Shown one piece after another: positions 31,171 through 32,370 of a DNA stretch of 32,370 bases; positions within the stretch are counted from its first letter, which is position 1, and each line of letters begins with the position of its first letter. The stretch covers positions 1 through 32,370 of the forward strand of contig CANHPN010000028.1 in the NCBI GenBank assembly GCA_947462535.1. The letters run 5' to 3'. The notes under the pieces were generated by a model, which searched no databases, had not been told where the DNA came from, and saw nothing but the letters and a program-made list of their open reading frames with translations. A program made the translations under genes and the position numbers. The DNA comes from Akkermansiaceae bacterium (GTDB lineage Bacteria; Verrucomicrobiota; Verrucomicrobiia; Verrucomicrobiales; Akkermansiaceae).

Positions 31171-31240
31171 TTTCACTGACAAAATCCCGCCGCCCCGGCA
31201 TTATTCGCTCAACAGCCCGTCCAGTTCTCTCTTCCTCTCC

Positions 31241-31771
31241 ATGTCCGCCCGCGAAAAAAAACTGATCATCTTCTTCGCCATCGCGGGATTTGCGATTCTC
31301 AATCTGCTCGTTTTCAACTTCGCCACCACCCAGCGCCAAGCCGTCAATACCCGGCGTGAACAAGCCCGGCAGAAGCTCGCCACCGCCGAAATGTTCCGTG
31401 AAAGCAGCGCCCAAGTGACCGACCAAATGGCTTGGCTTGCCGAGCACGAACCGCAGCCCGCCGCAAACCAGGACGTCCAGACCAAGCTCCAGCAGCTCGC
31501 CGAGCGCGAGGCCAAAGCCACCGGCCTCACCATCAAAACCCAAAAGCCCCTTCCCACCGATTCCACCGAGGGCCGCCACTACCACCGCGCGAAAATCCAG
31601 ATCACCGTCTCCGGCAGCGAGCAGGCACTCTATCAATGGTTCGACAAGCTCAACATGCCCGACCAGCTTCGCATCGCCTCGCAAATCCGGCTGACCCCCA
31701 ACCAGCAGGACGACACCCAGATCGACTGCACCGCCACCATCGAGCAATGGTTCGTCCCAGCCACCACTTAA
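31241..31771 (+). CDS. gspM: GspM/PilO-like inner-membrane protein
   Basis: A 176-residue protein with a short cytoplasmic N-terminus, one membrane helix (LIIFFAIAGFAILNLLVF, about 8-25), a coiled-coil stretch (TTQRQAVNTRREQARQKL and on to about 95), and a ferredoxin-like periplasmic domain (YHRAKIQITVSGSEQALYQWFDKL, then LRIASQIRLTPN). This is the usual GspM/PilO architecture, and it follows the gspL-like gene by 70 bp. PilO and GspM are structurally equivalent, so the name is positional. Confidence 0.72.
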   Translation: MSAREKKLIIFFAIAGFAILNLLVFNFATTQRQAVNTRREQARQKLATAEMFRESSAQVTDQMAWLAEHEPQPAANQDVQTKLQQLAEREAKATGLTIKTQKPLPTDSTEGRHYHRAKIQITVSGSEQALYQWFDKLNMPDQLRIASQIRLTPNQQDDTQIDCTATIEQWFVPATT

Positions 31772-31783
31772 CCCGCGCGCACT

Positions 31784-32370
31784 TTGAACCTTCCGCTTTT
31801 CAATCCTGTCCTCCTGCTCCTCGCCCTCACCGGCGCGGCGGTGGCGGATTCGCCCAAAAAGGCACCCATCAGCCGCTATAACAGCCTGTGGACCAATTCC
31901 CCTTTCACCTCCAAACCGCCGCCACCCGAGGCCGCTCCCGAGAGCAATCCGCTCGGTGACTACGCGCTCATCGGCGTTTCCCCCATCAGCGGCAGCAACC
32001 GCTACCGCGTGACACTCATCAACAAGAAAAAGCCCGACGAGCGCCTCACCGTCGATTCCGACAAAACCGTCGGCGGCTTCAAAATCCTGAGCGTCACCCG
32101 CAAGCCCGGCGACCCGCTCGGCACCGTCGTCAGCATGTCCTCCGGCTCGATGACCGGCACCGTCAGCTTCGACGAGAAACTGCTCACGATCACCGCCAAA
32201 GCTCCGCCGCAAGGCGCGCCCCCGGTGCCCGGCCAGCCTCCCCAAGCCATTCCCGCTGGCCAGGTCCAACCGCCACAACGCCAACCGCGCCCTCGCGTCG
32301 TTCCGCCGCCCGCTCCCCAAGCCGGTGCGCAGGTGCAACCCCCCCCAGCCCCCCCCCCCCCCCCCCCCCC
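31784..32370 (+). CDS. Partial secreted protein at the end of the pseudopilin operon, possibly GspC/PilP-like
   Basis: No ATG fits, but a TTG at 31784, 12 bp after the gspM stop, opens a frame to the window edge. It begins with a signal peptide (MNLPLFNPVLLLLALTGAAVA, cleavage before DSPKK). A folded region from about residue 58, with DYALIGVSPISGSNRYRVTLIN and GGFKILSVTRKPGDP, has the small beta-barrel style of GspC HR/PilP domains. After residue 140 the sequence is Pro/Gln-rich and ends in a run of C, whose length cannot be trusted. Operon position supports a link between platform and secretin; PilP or GspC homology is inferred, not proven. Confidence 0.6.
   Translation, partial: MNLPLFNPVLLLLALTGAAVADSPKKAPISRYNSLWTNSPFTSKPPPPEAAPESNPLGDYALIGVSPISGSNRYRVTLINKKKPDERLTVDSDKTVGGFKILSVTRKPGDPLGTVVSMSSGSMTGTVSFDEKLLTITAKAPPQGAPPVPGQPPQAIPAGQVQPPQRQPRPRVVPPPAPQAGAQVQPPPAPPPPPP
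32349..32370 (+). repeat. C22 homopolymer at the window edge
   Basis: Twenty-two C residues follow C8-AG. They would encode polyproline within the last gene, but such a run at a sequence end is also a known sequencing or assembly artefact (poly-G from two-colour chemistry, seen on the other strand). Confidence 0.8.

Noticed and set aside
31088-32338. Long minus-strand frame opposite gspM and the last gene
   Set aside because: It mirrors the codon structure of the plus-strand genes, is rich in Gly/Val/Asp as in shadow frames, and has no domain.

Overview
The window is about 32 kb of GC-rich (roughly 60-65 %), gene-dense bacterial chromosome. Several traits suggest a member of the Verrucomicrobiota, perhaps Luteolibacter-like: a Gram-negative envelope with many small lipoproteins, a type II secretion-like pseudopilin operon in an unusual order, a long RAYT-type transposase, few Shine-Dalgarno sequences, and typical protein variants. 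This placement is inferred from gene content and protein style; no rRNA is present to confirm it.

Layout. 1-194: 5' end of an ISAs1-like transposase gene running off the left edge. 273-3521: a PUR-domain nucleic-acid-binding protein, a YacL-like PIN/TRAM membrane protein, a minus-strand pair (degenerate RNase III-like protein and RbsD/FucU-like lipoprotein), then ndk and a VOC protein. 3710-5957 (minus): a cbb3-oxidase assembly cluster of ccoG, a 43-residue membrane peptide and a SafE/DsbD_2-type transporter, without oxidase subunits. 6120-8670 (plus): small protein, DUF3313 lipoprotein, Xer-type recombinase and SGNH lipoprotein. 8672-9454: LysM lipoprotein and tRNA-Ala(CGC), followed by a lower-GC stretch with no convincing gene. 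9738-14693: holA, tadA, RAYT, rpe, a methyltransferase remnant, rph and a 35-residue membrane peptide. 14694-17902 (minus): ECF sigma factor, anti-sigma-like protein, stand-alone condensation-domain protein and DEDD exonuclease. 17975-22891: rsfS, purE-purK and a SWIM-SNF2 helicase. 22892-23190: palindromes and a decayed gene end. 23191-26670: L,D-transpeptidase, cytochrome b562-like protein and pbpC. 26824-32370: gspG-H-I-J-K-L-M homologues plus a partial periplasmic gene whose proline-rich end runs into a C22 tract at the window edge.

How the genes fit together. Housekeeping functions (nucleotide metabolism, tRNA editing, DNA polymerase III clamp loading, ribosome silencing, tRNA 3' trimming) are interleaved with envelope functions (peptidoglycan synthesis and crosslinking, LysM binding, lipoproteins, secretion). 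The pseudopilin genes overlap or abut at nearly every junction, so they are almost certainly one transcript. The sigma/anti-sigma/condensation-domain group is the most system-like unexplained unit. I saw no CRISPR array, prophage or recognisable defence island. The most unusual DNA-level signals are two in-frame runs of degenerate 7-bp repeats inside pbpC, of 21 and 42 bp, and a pair of perfect ACATGT-centred palindromes after the helicase gene.
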